NCBI RefSeq assembly: GCF_900162725.1
Contig: NZ_LT799418.1
Span: 375,194-439,193 of the forward strand
Direction of reading: 5' to 3'
DNA length: 64,000 bases
DNA from: Parabacteroides sp. Marseille-P3160
GTDB lineage: Bacteria; Bacteroidota; Bacteroidia; Bacteroidales; Tannerellaceae
Position numbers and translations under genes: made by a program. Positions 24,756 to 32,795 of this stretch are shown one piece after another (the first letter of the stretch is position 1; every line of letters begins with the position of its first letter). The notes beneath the pieces were generated by a model. It was given only the letters and a program-made list of their open reading frames with translations. It was not told the origin of the DNA and did not search any database.

Positions 24756-26194
24756 TATTTCTCTATTTTATTCCGATGTTGATAATCGTGATAGTAACCT
24801 ACCTCTACATTTTCGAGGACTGCGATTGCGTCATCCGTCAGGGCAGCCAATGAGAAGTATTTGGTTAATAAATAAGACGCTACGCCGAACTTGTCCAATC
24901 CCATGAGGCGGGCGGAGAGAGACGGTGCGATTTCACCCGGGATGCCGGCCTGGTGCAGGCCGATAACGCCCTGTTCCTTTTCCCCGGTACGTACCAGTAT
25001 GAAGCTGGTAGTGCCTACGCCGCGATTGGTAAGGTATTGTCCTTTGATTTCAACTTTGTCGGAAGGGATGATCGGTACACCACGCCAGGTGATGACCTCG
25101 GTGCCGAACAAATTTACGGTTGCCGGAGGTACGCCTCGCCAGGTACATTCCCGCCCGAAAGCGGCAATGGCGCGCGGATGGGCGATGAAAAAGGCGGGGC
25201 TTTTCCATACCAGGGAGAGCAATTCATCCAGGTCGTCCGGAGTCGGCGCTCCATAGCGGGTAGAGATCCGGTAGCCCGGATCGGCGCTGGCAAGCAATCC
25301 GAATTTACGGTTGTTGATCAATTCCCATTCCTGACGCTCCTTAATGCTTTCGATGCTGAGCCGGATCTGTTGTTCCAGTTGGTTATACGGATCGTTATAA
25401 AGGTCGGAAACGCGGGTATGTACCCGGACAACGGTCTGGAGGGTATTCAAGGAATATTCCCGGGGGAATTCTTCGTAATCGATATAGGTCTCGGGAATGA
25501 TTTGGTCTTCGTCATGGCCGGAAACTAAGTCGATATGCCTTTCGCCATGGGTATTGACAGTTGCTTTTACCCGTAAATGTTCGTCGACCGCTTTTTGGAA
25601 CTGTTCGCGGAAATCGGGAACCTCGCTGATAATATTCTCCAATTCGGAGCTATCCAGTGTGAAGAAAATGGCGGGCGTAACGGCTCGTACGGTGACGGAG
25701 GAGAGCTTATCTGCTAGCAGGTCGGCTTCTCCGAAATATTCTCCTTCGCTCAATAATGCGATACGGAGATCCTCTCCGTGAGTTCCTTTGCTCAAGACTT
25801 CCGCTTGTCCGCTAGCAATGATGAAAAATTTCTGTTTATCTTTTCCTTCATTGATGAGGTTGGCTCCGAGTTTGATTTCTTCAGGAAGGAATCGTTTCGC
25901 CAAGCGGTTGACAATGTCTTCATCAATATAAGAGAAGAGGGGAATACGGCGTAGAGATTCCGAGCGGAAAGCCGGGACACCGTCATAATATTCAATCTCG
26001 ATCCGTTCGGCTTTTTTTTGTTCTACCTTGGTGCGGTTGACCCGGAAAGTTCCCGAATCTACTTGTGTCCAAGGGAGTAGTTTCAATAAAAGACGGGGAG
26101 TGATAGACCCCATCTGAGGAGGAGTCTTGGTGGTATTTGCCAATTGACGGGCTGTAGCAGTCGTTACGCTGCGCTGTAAATCATTCTTAGCCAT
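24755..26194 (-). CDS. Family 2 encapsulin shell protein with cNMP-binding-like domain (2B type)
   Basis: A 479-residue HK97-fold shell protein of the SrpI/family 2 encapsulin group. Residues 1-80 form the extended N-terminal arm, about 83-207 a Crp-like cyclic-nucleotide-binding domain and about 235-479 the HK97 shell core. The inserted domain is the feature that defines subfamily 2B. Its phosphate-binding cassette has Phe-Gly-Glu (154-156) but Ser165-Ser166-Val167 where canonical cAMP binders have Arg-Ser/Ala-Ala, so nucleotide binding may be lost or altered. Such shells assemble into T=1-type icosahedral compartments. The next gene encodes the cysteine desulfurase that is the expected cargo, and known systems of this kind store elemental sulfur. 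Confidence 0.9.
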   Translation of the reverse strand: MAKNDLQRSVTTATARQLANTTKTPPQMGSITPRLLLKLLPWTQVDSGTFRVNRTKVEQKKAERIEIEYYDGVPAFRSESLRRIPLFSYIDEDIVNRLAKRFLPEEIKLGANLINEGKDKQKFFIIASGQAEVLSKGTHGEDLRIALLSEGEYFGEADLLADKLSSVTVRAVTPAIFFTLDSSELENIISEVPDFREQFQKAVDEHLRVKATVNTHGERHIDLVSGHDEDQIIPETYIDYEEFPREYSLNTLQTVVRVHTRVSDLYNDPYNQLEQQIRLSIESIKERQEWELINNRKFGLLASADPGYRISTRYGAPTPDDLDELLSLVWKSPAFFIAHPRAIAAFGRECTWRGVPPATVNLFGTEVITWRGVPIIPSDKVEIKGQYLTNRGVGTTSFILVRTGEKEQGVIGLHQAGIPGEIAPSLSARLMGLDKFGVASYLLTKYFSLAALTDDAIAVLENVEVGYYHDYQHRNKIEK

Positions 26195-26337
26195 AATCGT
26201 TCACTTTTTAATTCGGTTATATTTTATAATGATATCTTTACTATGCCTGGTCTATTTTTGTTTGTGGAAAAAAATCTTTCCATAAGTGCTTAAAAGAACC
26301 TGTCAATGAAAAGATGCTTATGTAAGGAGGAGCTTTG

Positions 26338-27243
26338 TCAGATTCCCAATCCGTCGGTGAAAGCCATTGTAAGGGCTTTCTGCTGAAGGATCCGGGAATT
26401 CGGAGGAACCGAATTGGTTAACCAGACATTCCCGCCGATAATAGTTTCGCGGCCAATGGTGACTCGTCCCAGTATGGTAGAGTTGGAATACACAATGACA
26501 TAATCTTCCAGAATCGGATGCCGGGGAACATTCAGGGGTAATCCGCGTTCATCAAGCGTGAAACTCCTTGCTCCTAAGGTAACCCCTTGATAGAGGCGGA
26601 CATGGTTTCCTATCTCACAAGTCTCTCCGATCACTACGCCGGTGCCATGATCGATACTGAAATATTCTCCAATCCGGGCACCCGGATGGATGTCTATTCC
26701 TGTTTTTGAATGCGCCAACTCCGTAATGATACGTGGAATCACGGGAATGCCGAGTTTCAATAGTTCGTGGGCAATACGATAGTGTACCATGGAGAGGATG
26801 GCAGGATAACAGAAGATGACTTCGGCATAGCTTTTAGCGGCCGGGTCGCCATCGAAAACGGCTTTAACATCCGTACAAAGCAGACGTTTTATCTCCGGAA
26901 GCCGGTCGATAAAAGCGGCGGCAAGCTCCGAGGCGTCTAATGCCACTTCACCATTGATCTGATCGGCAAAGAAATTCAAACCACGGGAGATTTGCTTCTC
27001 CAACAGGAGAAATAATCGCTCTAAATGGACACCAAGATGGTATTGCCGTGTTCCTCCCGTCCTTCCGGATTCATTGAAAAAGCCGGGAAAAAGGATCGCT
27101 TTTACCAACTCCACTACCTCTTTCAGTTGTGGAATACTTGGCATGGGACCTTCTCCTTTCTGCGGTATATATTTATATTCTTTGATGGAGTCCATACTCA
27201 GGAGCTCCACATTTTTAAGGATTACATCCGTCGGTCTACTCAT
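26338..27243 (-). CDS. cysE: Serine O-acetyltransferase (EpsC/CysE-like)
   Basis: A 301-residue acetyltransferase that makes O-acetylserine from serine and acetyl-CoA, the acceptor for cysteine synthesis. Residues about 1-195 are an alpha-helical N-terminal domain of the EpsC type; the C-terminal left-handed beta-helix has the catalytic His motifs in Asp-Ile-His-Pro-Gly-Ala-Arg-Ile-Gly and Ile-Asp-His-Gly-Thr-Gly-Val-Val-Ile-Gly-Glu-Thr. It lies 12 nt after the JAMM gene and 143 nt before the encapsulin shell gene. Serine acetyltransferases are recurrent neighbours of family 2 encapsulin genes, consistent with the sulfur compartment being tied to cysteine metabolism. Confidence 0.88.
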   Translation of the reverse strand: MSRPTDVILKNVELLSMDSIKEYKYIPQKGEGPMPSIPQLKEVVELVKAILFPGFFNESGRTGGTRQYHLGVHLERLFLLLEKQISRGLNFFADQINGEVALDASELAAAFIDRLPEIKRLLCTDVKAVFDGDPAAKSYAEVIFCYPAILSMVHYRIAHELLKLGIPVIPRIITELAHSKTGIDIHPGARIGEYFSIDHGTGVVIGETCEIGNHVRLYQGVTLGARSFTLDERGLPLNVPRHPILEDYVIVYSNSTILGRVTIGRETIIGGNVWLTNSVPPNSRILQQKALTMAFTDGLGI

Positions 27244-27255
27244 TCTATTCCTTTT

Positions 27256-27651
27256 TTAATCAATGATTTCAAGAGGAATATTCTCCACTTCTCCTTCAGT
27301 AATCCGAAAGGCCTTAAAAACAGGTTCCTCTCCTGCCAGGGAAAGAATCGCATAGGCAATTGTCGGATCATAAGCCAAGCGTATGTCCTCGATGGAAGGC
27401 CTTGACGGGGAATTGGGATGGCTATGCCAATTACCGATAACCTCTAATTTTTCCTTTCGGGCGTAGCGCAGGACATTGAATTGCTCCTGAGGATCGAATG
27501 AGAAGTGTTCAGGGCTGTGATCGATATTCGTCATGGCGTGATTCACGGTCACAACCCCGTTACTTCCTAATAGATATCCACAACTCTCATCGGGCAATTC
27601 CGCCCGGGCTTGCGAGAGGATGGATTCATAAACATCTTTTTTAATTTTCAT
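27256..27651 (-). CDS. JAMM/MPN-domain metallopeptidase (Mec/QbsD-like)
   Basis: A 131-residue zinc peptidase of the bacterial JAMM (Mov34/MPN/PAD-1) group. The JAMM motif is complete: Glu22 in Pro-Asp-Glu-Ser-Cys-Gly-Tyr-Leu-Leu-Gly and His-Ser-His-Pro-Asn-Ser-Pro-Ser-Arg-Pro-Ser-Ile-Glu-Asp (about 76-89). Relatives work with ubiquitin-like sulfur carriers: the Mycobacterium Mec enzyme releases cysteine from the carrier CysO, and Pseudomonas QbsD trims the carrier C-terminus. Here the operon contains a ThiS/MoaD-like carrier with three residues beyond its Gly-Gly-Gly, and a cysteine synthase, so both roles are possible. It follows tusA by 4 nt. Confidence 0.88.
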   Translation of the reverse strand: MKIKKDVYESILSQARAELPDESCGYLLGSNGVVTVNHAMTNIDHSPEHFSFDPQEQFNVLRYARKEKLEVIGNWHSHPNSPSRPSIEDIRLAYDPTIAYAILSLAGEEPVFKAFRITEGEVENIPLEIID

Positions 27652-27655
27652 AGGT

Positions 27656-27886
27656 TTACTTTTGAATGGTTACTTGATAGACAGGTCCGTCTATCTGTTT
27701 CACTTCCAATACCTGAAAACCCTGTTCCGTCGCACTCTTCGGTACGTTCTGGAGCGGCTCTCCTTCCAATAAAAGGACTTCCAGCCGGTCTCCTTTTGCT
27801 ATTTGCGCCAATTTCAGTTTCGTTTTCACGAATGTCATCGGGCAATGTTCGTTTGTAATATCTAACTTATGTGTTGCCATTATCAT
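27656..27886 (-). CDS. tusA: TusA-family sulfurtransferase
   Basis: A 76-residue TusA-fold protein that carries sulfur as a persulfide between proteins. The catalytic cysteine lies in His-Cys-Pro-Met-Thr-Phe-Val-Lys-Thr-Lys (about residues 14-23); the usual Cys-Pro-x-Pro is Cys-Pro-Met-Thr, so the second proline is missing. The start at 27886 overlaps the dsrE stop codon (ATGA); a second ATG at 27880 is possible. It stands between a DsrE-like and a JAMM gene, which suggests that it passes sulfur from the desulfurase or a DsrE protein to the carrier pathway. Confidence 0.85.
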   Translation of the reverse strand: MIMATHKLDITNEHCPMTFVKTKLKLAQIAKGDRLEVLLLEGEPLQNVPKSATEQGFQVLEVKQIDGPVYQVTIQK

Positions 27887-28410
27887 ATAAATAAAGTTCT
27901 ACCTCCCTCGGAAATTTCCAAAAAGGTAGCGACACCTAATACGTCTTTGACTTCGTGGACGAAGTCGTCTTTTTCCAGTCCGAGGATATGCATCGCCATC
28001 TCACAAAGATATAGATTTATACCCAATGCTTTGGCTGCTTCTATTAATTCTTCCAGTGTGGCGACATTGTTCTTCCGCATCATATAACGGAAAATCTTCG
28101 GGCTTAATCCCAGGAAGTTCAACCGACTTACCGGCGCCGCTTTCGGACCGCCCATAAAGAAACCGAATAATTTGGGAAGGAATCCTTTGCCGACAAAAGC
28201 GCGCCCTTGTTTTTTCTTGACAGCGTCCAATCCCCAGAAGGTAAAAAAGATATTTACTTCGTATCCGACGGCCGCTGCCCCGGTCGCTAAGGTAAACGTT
28301 GCGGTAAGTTTGTCAAAATCACCGCTGAAAGCAATCAGGGATAACTTCTTGGGTTGCTTTACTTCGGTCTGGGCAGCCAATGCTGCCTGTAGGTCTGTTG
28401 TCGTACTCAT
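27883..28410 (-). CDS. DsrE/DsrF/DrsH-like sulfur carrier protein
   Basis: A 175-residue protein of the DsrE/F-like superfamily. The beta-alpha fold starts at Lys-Lys-Leu-Ser-Leu-Ile-Ala-Phe-Ser-Gly-Asp (about 21-31), and a likely active Cys is in Leu-Tyr-Leu-Cys-Glu-Met-Ala-Met (about 136-143). DsrE-type proteins with TusA form sulfur relay modules in sulfur oxidisers and in tRNA thiolation. The gene is 23 nt after the moeB-like gene and overlaps tusA by 4 nt. It contains a hydrophobic middle part but no clear membrane helix. Confidence 0.85.
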   Translation of the reverse strand: MSTTTDLQAALAAQTEVKQPKKLSLIAFSGDFDKLTATFTLATGAAAVGYEVNIFFTFWGLDAVKKKQGRAFVGKGFLPKLFGFFMGGPKAAPVSRLNFLGLSPKIFRYMMRKNNVATLEELIEAAKALGINLYLCEMAMHILGLEKDDFVHEVKDVLGVATFLEISEGGRTLFI

Positions 28411-28433
28411 GTTCTTACCTTTTTAATGACATT

Positions 28434-29246
28434 TTAATGCCGGTCTTTTAGATCGCATACGGCCTGTTCATAGTCAACCAGCGTCGTAATTGTCGGATTT
28501 TTTCCACAAATAGGACAGTCTTCACGCCGATGCGTCTTTATCTTCCGGAAGTCCATCGTTTTCGCATTGAATGTCAAAAGACGATTGGTCAGCAATTCGC
28601 CTACTCCCGTAAGATATTTCAATGTTTCGGCCGCCTGAATAGTCCCGAGCATTCCGGCAATGGCTCCCAGTACGCCTGCCTGCGAACAAGTCGGTACGGC
28701 ATTCGGTGGGGGAGGCATATGAAAGAGGCAACGATAGCAGGCAGAGCCCGGCACGTACGTCATGGTCTGTCCTTCAAACCGCAGAATTCCTCCGTGTGAG
28801 AAAGGTTTCCCTGCCATTACGCAGGCGTCGTTAATCAAAAACTTTACCGGGAAGTTGTCGGTTCCATCCACTACAAAGTCGTAATCCTTTATGATATCCA
28901 ATGCATTTTCGGAGGTTAGGAATTCTTTGTAGGTAATGACGTTCACATCCGGATTGATCAGGTTTATCTTTTCCTTGGCGGAGTCTACTTTCGGACGGTT
29001 CACGTCCGGGGTAAAGTGAATGACCTGCCTTTGAAGGTTGGATAAATCGACCACATCACCGTCTACAATACCGATCGTACCTACGCCGGCAGCTGCCAGA
29101 TAAAGCGCTACCGGAGCGCCTAATCCGCCAGCCCCGATGATGAGTACCTTACCTTGTGCGATTTTCAACTGCCCTTCTACGCCGACATCCTGTAAGAGGA
29201 TATGGCGGCTGTAACGGTTTATTTGGTCTTCACTGAAATCAAACAT
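28434..29246 (-). CDS. MoeB/ThiF-family adenylyltransferase (E1-like)
   Basis: A 270-residue E1-like enzyme that adenylates the C-terminal glycine of a ubiquitin-like sulfur carrier. The start at 29246 (Met-Phe-Asp-Phe-Ser-Glu-Asp) is preferred over 29279 since it fits the MoeB N-terminus, with Arg-Tyr-Ser-Arg-His-Ile-Leu-Leu (about 10-17). The ATP motif Gly-Ala-Gly-Gly-Leu-Gly-Ala-Pro (about 39-46) and the zinc-site pairs Cys-Tyr-Arg-Cys and Cys-Pro-Ile-Cys are present. There is no C-terminal rhodanese domain of the MoeZ type, so sulfur must come from another protein, plausibly TusA or DsrE encoded next. It overlaps the carrier gene by 8 nt. Confidence 0.9.
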   Translation of the reverse strand: MFDFSEDQINRYSRHILLQDVGVEGQLKIAQGKVLIIGAGGLGAPVALYLAAAGVGTIGIVDGDVVDLSNLQRQVIHFTPDVNRPKVDSAKEKINLINPDVNVITYKEFLTSENALDIIKDYDFVVDGTDNFPVKFLINDACVMAGKPFSHGGILRFEGQTMTYVPGSACYRCLFHMPPPPNAVPTCSQAGVLGAIAGMLGTIQAAETLKYLTGVGELLTNRLLTFNAKTMDFRKIKTHRREDCPICGKNPTITTLVDYEQAVCDLKDRH

Positions 29247-29454
29247 CGGATCCTCCTCCCATAAAGTAGAGGAAGTCAATGCTATCTCCTTCCTTCAGTT
29301 GAAAGGTTCCAAACTCGTCCCGGTTGATAAATCCCTCATTTACCTGTACCGACACCATGTCCGGTTGCTTAACCTTATTCAGTCTAATGATGTCATTCAC
29401 TGTAGCGGGTAATTCTACCTCTTGATTTTCTCCGTTTACTGTGATCTTAGCCAT
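29239..29454 (-). CDS. ThiS/MoaD-like ubiquitin-fold sulfur carrier
   Basis: A 71-residue beta-grasp carrier that would hold sulfur as a C-terminal thiocarboxylate. The start at 29454 (Met-Ala-Lys-Ile-Thr-Val-Asn-Gly) is chosen since upstream codons to 29493 do not fit the fold. Mature carriers end in Gly-Gly; this one ends in Gly-Gly-Gly-Ser-Asp-Val (66-71), so three residues must be removed before adenylation. Its gene lies between cysK and the moeB-like gene, and a JAMM peptidase is encoded four genes on, much as with QbsE/QbsD. The last 8 nt overlap the start of the moeB-like gene. Confidence 0.85.
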   Translation of the reverse strand: MAKITVNGENQEVELPATVNDIIRLNKVKQPDMVSVQVNEGFINRDEFGTFQLKEGDSIDFLYFMGGGSDV

Positions 29455-29499
29455 TTTTGCGTTTGTGTTTAAAATGTTTATGTCTATTGTCAATTTCGT

Positions 29500-30447
29500 T
29501 TATTCTTCTTCCTCTTCATAATGATAAAGCTGGGTCGAGAGATAGCGTTCTCCGGTATCGGGGAGCAGCACAACAATCGTTTTGCCTTTATTCTCCGGCC
29601 GCTTGGCTATCTGTATAGCCGCATAAGCGGCTGCGCCCGAGGAGATGCCGCTCAGCAATCCTTCGACGCGCGCCAACTCACGGCCAACCCTAAAAGCCTC
29701 TTCATTTTTCACCTTAAAGATCTCATCGTATATATGTGTATTTAATACTTCCGGAACAAATCCTGCTCCGATACCCTGTAATTTGTGCGGACCGGATTTC
29801 CCTCCGGATAAGACCGGTGAATCTGCCGGTTCGACAGCAATTACTTTTATTTTCGGATTACGGTTTTTCAAAACCTCCCCGACACCGGTGATCGTTCCTC
29901 CCGTACCGACTCCGGCGATAAAGATATCTACTTTTCCATCCGTATCCTGCCAGATTTCTTCGGCGGTCGTTGTCCGGTGAATGGCCGGATTAGCCGGGTT
30001 CTTAAATTGTTGGGGAATGAATGCTTTCCGATAGGTCGCTTTCAGTTCTTCTGCTTTTCGAATGGCTCCGCCCATTCCTTCATGTCCGGGAGTCAATACG
30101 ATTTCAGCGCCCAAAGCCCTTAAAAGACTGCGGCGTTCGATACTCATCGTTTCGGGCATGGTCAAGATCAGACGGTATCCTTTGCTGGCTGCGACGAAAG
30201 CCAACCCGATTCCGGTATTTCCGCTGGTCGGTTCGATCAGAACCGTATCCTTATCTATTAATCCTTTTTTCTCCGCCGACTCTATAAGAGCCAGTCCGAT
30301 CCGGTCTTTTACGCTGCGTGCCGGATTGAAAGATTCCAATTTGGCTAATATTTGTGCATGTAAGTCATACTTTTTCTCAATCTCGGATAATTCGAGAAGA
30401 GGAGTCTTACCAATTAATTCGGTTAAACTTTTTGCGATTTGTGCCAT
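29500..30447 (-). CDS. cysK: Cysteine synthase (O-acetylserine sulfhydrylase family)
   Basis: A 315-residue PLP enzyme of the CysK/CysM family. The PLP lysine is Lys47 in Asn-Pro-Ala-Arg-Ser-Val-Lys-Asp-Arg; the Thr-Ser-Gly-Asn-Thr-Gly loop and Gly-Val-Gly-Thr-Gly-Gly-Thr phosphate cup are intact. It should replace the acetyl group of O-acetylserine with sulfur. In this operon, with a carrier, E1-like enzyme and JAMM peptidase, it could use protein thiocarboxylate as sulfur source, like Mycobacterium CysM, or free sulfide; the sequence does not decide. It is the first gene of the nine-gene operon. Confidence 0.9.
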   Translation of the reverse strand: MAQIAKSLTELIGKTPLLELSEIEKKYDLHAQILAKLESFNPARSVKDRIGLALIESAEKKGLIDKDTVLIEPTSGNTGIGLAFVAASKGYRLILTMPETMSIERRSLLRALGAEIVLTPGHEGMGGAIRKAEELKATYRKAFIPQQFKNPANPAIHRTTTAEEIWQDTDGKVDIFIAGVGTGGTITGVGEVLKNRNPKIKVIAVEPADSPVLSGGKSGPHKLQGIGAGFVPEVLNTHIYDEIFKVKNEEAFRVGRELARVEGLLSGISSGAAAYAAIQIAKRPENKGKTIVVLLPDTGERYLSTQLYHYEEEEE

Positions 30448-30470
30448 AACGAAAAATTAAATGTTTGTTG

Positions 30471-30478
30471 CAAAGATA
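30471..30478 (-). promoter_or_regulatory. Promoter -7 element of the encapsulin-sulfur operon
   Basis: Reads TATCTTTG on the minus strand, 24 nt before the cysK start. All nine genes downstream run in one direction with small gaps or overlaps, except for 143 nt before the shell gene. Confidence 0.55.
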
Positions 30479-30558
30479 GTCGTCTTTTCTTTAAGAATCA
30501 TCCCTAAATGAGGGCATTCTATATACCCTCTTTATGGTATTTTCTCCCCGGATAAAGG

Positions 30559-30618
30559 AAAGGGACAAAAAAAACGGGTATCCTTCGACCGAAGGATACC
30601 CGTTTTTTTTGTCCCTTT
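30559..30618 (-). terminator. Strong intrinsic terminator after the TPR lipoprotein gene
   Basis: A perfect stem of about 28-29 bp (30559-30587 with 30590-30618) containing a run of eight A on one arm and eight T on the other. It lies 8 nt beyond the TPR lipoprotein stop codon and separates that gene from the sulfur operon. Confidence 0.85.
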
Positions 30619-30625
30619 CTCGGAT

Positions 30626-32317
30626 TTACTTTATTAAGTTGGAGAAATCTGCGTTCGTAACGTATTTTGCGAATTCAAGATCCTGAGCTGCTTCTTTAGC
30701 AAAAGAAGGATCTTTTGCGACTGCTGCCTTCAGGTTGCTAACTACGCCTGCCGCATCGTTTGTACGGGCAGCTACGATTGCTTTCAGATAAGCAGTCGTA
30801 CCGTCTGCCTTTTCAATCGCATTCAATGTCTGTGCAGCCTTACTGTAATCTTTTGCAAGGATTTGTGCCAATGCTGCGTTGTTCGTCTTAGATGAACCGA
30901 AGGAATTGACTGCTTTCGCATATTCGCCTTGTTCCAGGTAAAGAACGCCTAAAGCTTCACTCAATTCGGCAACACTACCTGCGCTACCGAATAATTGTTG
31001 CGCTTTAGCCTGGTCGCCTTTCGTCAAAGCGATCAAACCTAAGTTCAGGTTAGATTCGCCATTGCTTTTGACCGAGTTGGCTTTGTTGAACAATTCTTCT
31101 GCTTTTGCCAAATCGCCTGCTTTGAAGCGTTGGATACCAAAGTTGTTCCAAGTACGATAATCGTTCGGATATAATTCGGTTGCTTTTGAATAAATAGCTT
31201 CTTTCTCTGCATCGGATTTTACCAATGTAGCGGCATACAGGATTTCTTCCACATTCAATGCTTTCGGATTGCTTTTTGCCAAAGCGCTGATTTCATCGTC
31301 TGATTTGCCGATGATTTCAATATTGGCTGTCAAGCGTGAACGACGCAGTTGAGGAAGGATTTCTTCTGCCAATACGCTGAATACGGAAGAGATGTTTTTG
31401 ATTTCCTTTTCTCTCTGTTCCGGATCTTTATACATGGAAAGAACGCGTAATACCAAGTCCTTGTCCTGGATATTTGATTTGGAAACCAATTCCTGGAAAC
31501 CTTCCCAGTCCTGAGCTGTGTAGCGGGCATCTACCGGAACGTCTATTTTTTGTTTCTTCAATTCTTTTGTTAAATAACCGGACGTATTCTTTTCACGTTT
31601 TTCTGCCAAACCCGTATTCAGTTTTACACCACCATCCGGAGATGCATAAGCTGAAATTTCTACGGAGACGTTTTGATTCGGCGCTTCGTCGGCGTTTTTA
31701 ATCAAATCTTTCCAATCCTGAATTTCGGTCTTGTTCAACTCTTTAGAACGAAGTTCAGCCTGTTGTATTAAGAACAGGATATTTGCGTCGTGTGCTTCCT
31801 TGATAATGCGTTGGAATTTATCGGCTGCAATAGAAGGAGTAGAAGTTGCGGCATCAGCTAATGTAGAGGTAGCAAGAACGCCGTCGCCGATTTTCAAATC
31901 CGGAAGTTTGATTACTTTGTTTTTGATTTTTGCATCAAACGTTAAGAACAATTCAGACTTCTTCATCTCGGGTTTGTAGACGAAAGAAGATTTTAATGTT
32001 ACATTTCCACCTGTTTTGTAATTAATCGTTTGGTTGTTTCCCTGTACTTTTTCACCTTGGTAGGTGTAAGCGGTGCCCCATGCTTCACCACCGGCATATC
32101 GAAGAACCGGAGTAATGGTAACAGTTGCTTTTTTGTTGAACCATTTTGCCGGAAATGTCGCATTAATTGTTACGGGAACCTTGCCGGCCACTGCTTCCAG
32201 AGGTTGCGGTTCCGCTTTAATGTATTGTTCGGATAACGGTTTCAACTTGTTTGAACAAGAAGAAAAGGCTACAATTGTTGCCATCACGAAGAGTGGCATT
32301 AATAACTTTTTTTTCAT
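30626..32317 (-). CDS. Tetratricopeptide-repeat lipoprotein with OmpA-like segment
   Basis: A 563-residue lipoprotein (lipobox Phe-Ser-Ser-Cys, Cys21). Residues about 40-150 are a beta-rich domain, about 215-345 an OmpA-like region (Ser-Ala-Tyr-Ala-Ser-Pro-Asp-Gly-Gly with Leu-Ala-Glu-Lys-Arg), and about 370-560 a series of TPR helices with many Ala. This type of protein is conserved and abundant in Bacteroidales and often called a TPR or PG-binding lipoprotein, but its exact role is not known. It should be in the outer membrane facing the periplasm. It has its own promoter and a strong terminator. Confidence 0.75.
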   Translation of the reverse strand: MKKKLLMPLFVMATIVAFSSCSNKLKPLSEQYIKAEPQPLEAVAGKVPVTINATFPAKWFNKKATVTITPVLRYAGGEAWGTAYTYQGEKVQGNNQTINYKTGGNVTLKSSFVYKPEMKKSELFLTFDAKIKNKVIKLPDLKIGDGVLATSTLADAATSTPSIAADKFQRIIKEAHDANILFLIQQAELRSKELNKTEIQDWKDLIKNADEAPNQNVSVEISAYASPDGGVKLNTGLAEKREKNTSGYLTKELKKQKIDVPVDARYTAQDWEGFQELVSKSNIQDKDLVLRVLSMYKDPEQREKEIKNISSVFSVLAEEILPQLRRSRLTANIEIIGKSDDEISALAKSNPKALNVEEILYAATLVKSDAEKEAIYSKATELYPNDYRTWNNFGIQRFKAGDLAKAEELFNKANSVKSNGESNLNLGLIALTKGDQAKAQQLFGSAGSVAELSEALGVLYLEQGEYAKAVNSFGSSKTNNAALAQILAKDYSKAAQTLNAIEKADGTTAYLKAIVAARTNDAAGVVSNLKAAVAKDPSFAKEAAQDLEFAKYVTNADFSNLIK

Positions 32318-32396
32318 AATTGATAAAAGTTTAATTATTATACTATACTAACTGATTTAATTTCTTCTCTTTAACAGCTCTATTTGCAACATAATG

Positions 32397-32435
32397 CAAA
32401 TCTAACCCATTTTTTCTTTCTTTTTAGCAAAGCTA
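32397..32435 (-). promoter_or_regulatory. Promoter of the TPR lipoprotein gene
   Basis: On the minus strand a -33 box TTTG (within 32428-32431) and a -7 box TAGATTTG (32404-32397) are separated by 23 nt. The transcript would have a leader of about 75 nt. Confidence 0.5.
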
Positions 32436-32714
32436 AATTAAAAAGCGGGCTATTAACGCTTATTAACCTTATTATTTTGTCTTTTTTTCTTTCCACTTTT
32501 TCTGTAAATCCCTACTCTCTATCCGCTTTTTTGCCTTAACTAGGAGGCGTAAAAAGCAGTGTTTTCGCCTTTTTGTTTACGAACAACAAAGTTAGATTTG
32601 TTTTACCTAATCGTCAAAGCTTTTTTGTTCTTTTTTTGTGAAAAAATGCATCTCTTTATTATTCCTGGGGCAAAGAAATGAAAATACCGTTTTCCGGAAG
32701 AAAAAATAAATAAG

Positions 32715-32722
32715 TATCTTTG
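32715..32722 (+). promoter_or_regulatory. Promoter -7 element of the fumarase gene
   Basis: TATCTTTG, 73 nt before the fumarase start codon. Confidence 0.5.
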
Positions 32723-32795
32723 CTGCAACATACGTTACAAAAAGGAATGTACCAATCATAAACCAATAAGATTCATTTTATTAATCAATAAAGAT

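Larger units (their letters stand above)
32318..32795. other. Intergenic region with divergent promoters
   Basis: The stretch between the TPR lipoprotein gene and fumarase is AT-rich and contains the two divergent promoters listed separately (32397-32435 and 32715-32722). In addition there is a terminator-like hairpin on the plus strand, AGGCG/CGCCT plus AAAA/TTTT (32545-32570) followed by TTTTG. No coding frame is convincing. Confidence 0.45.
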
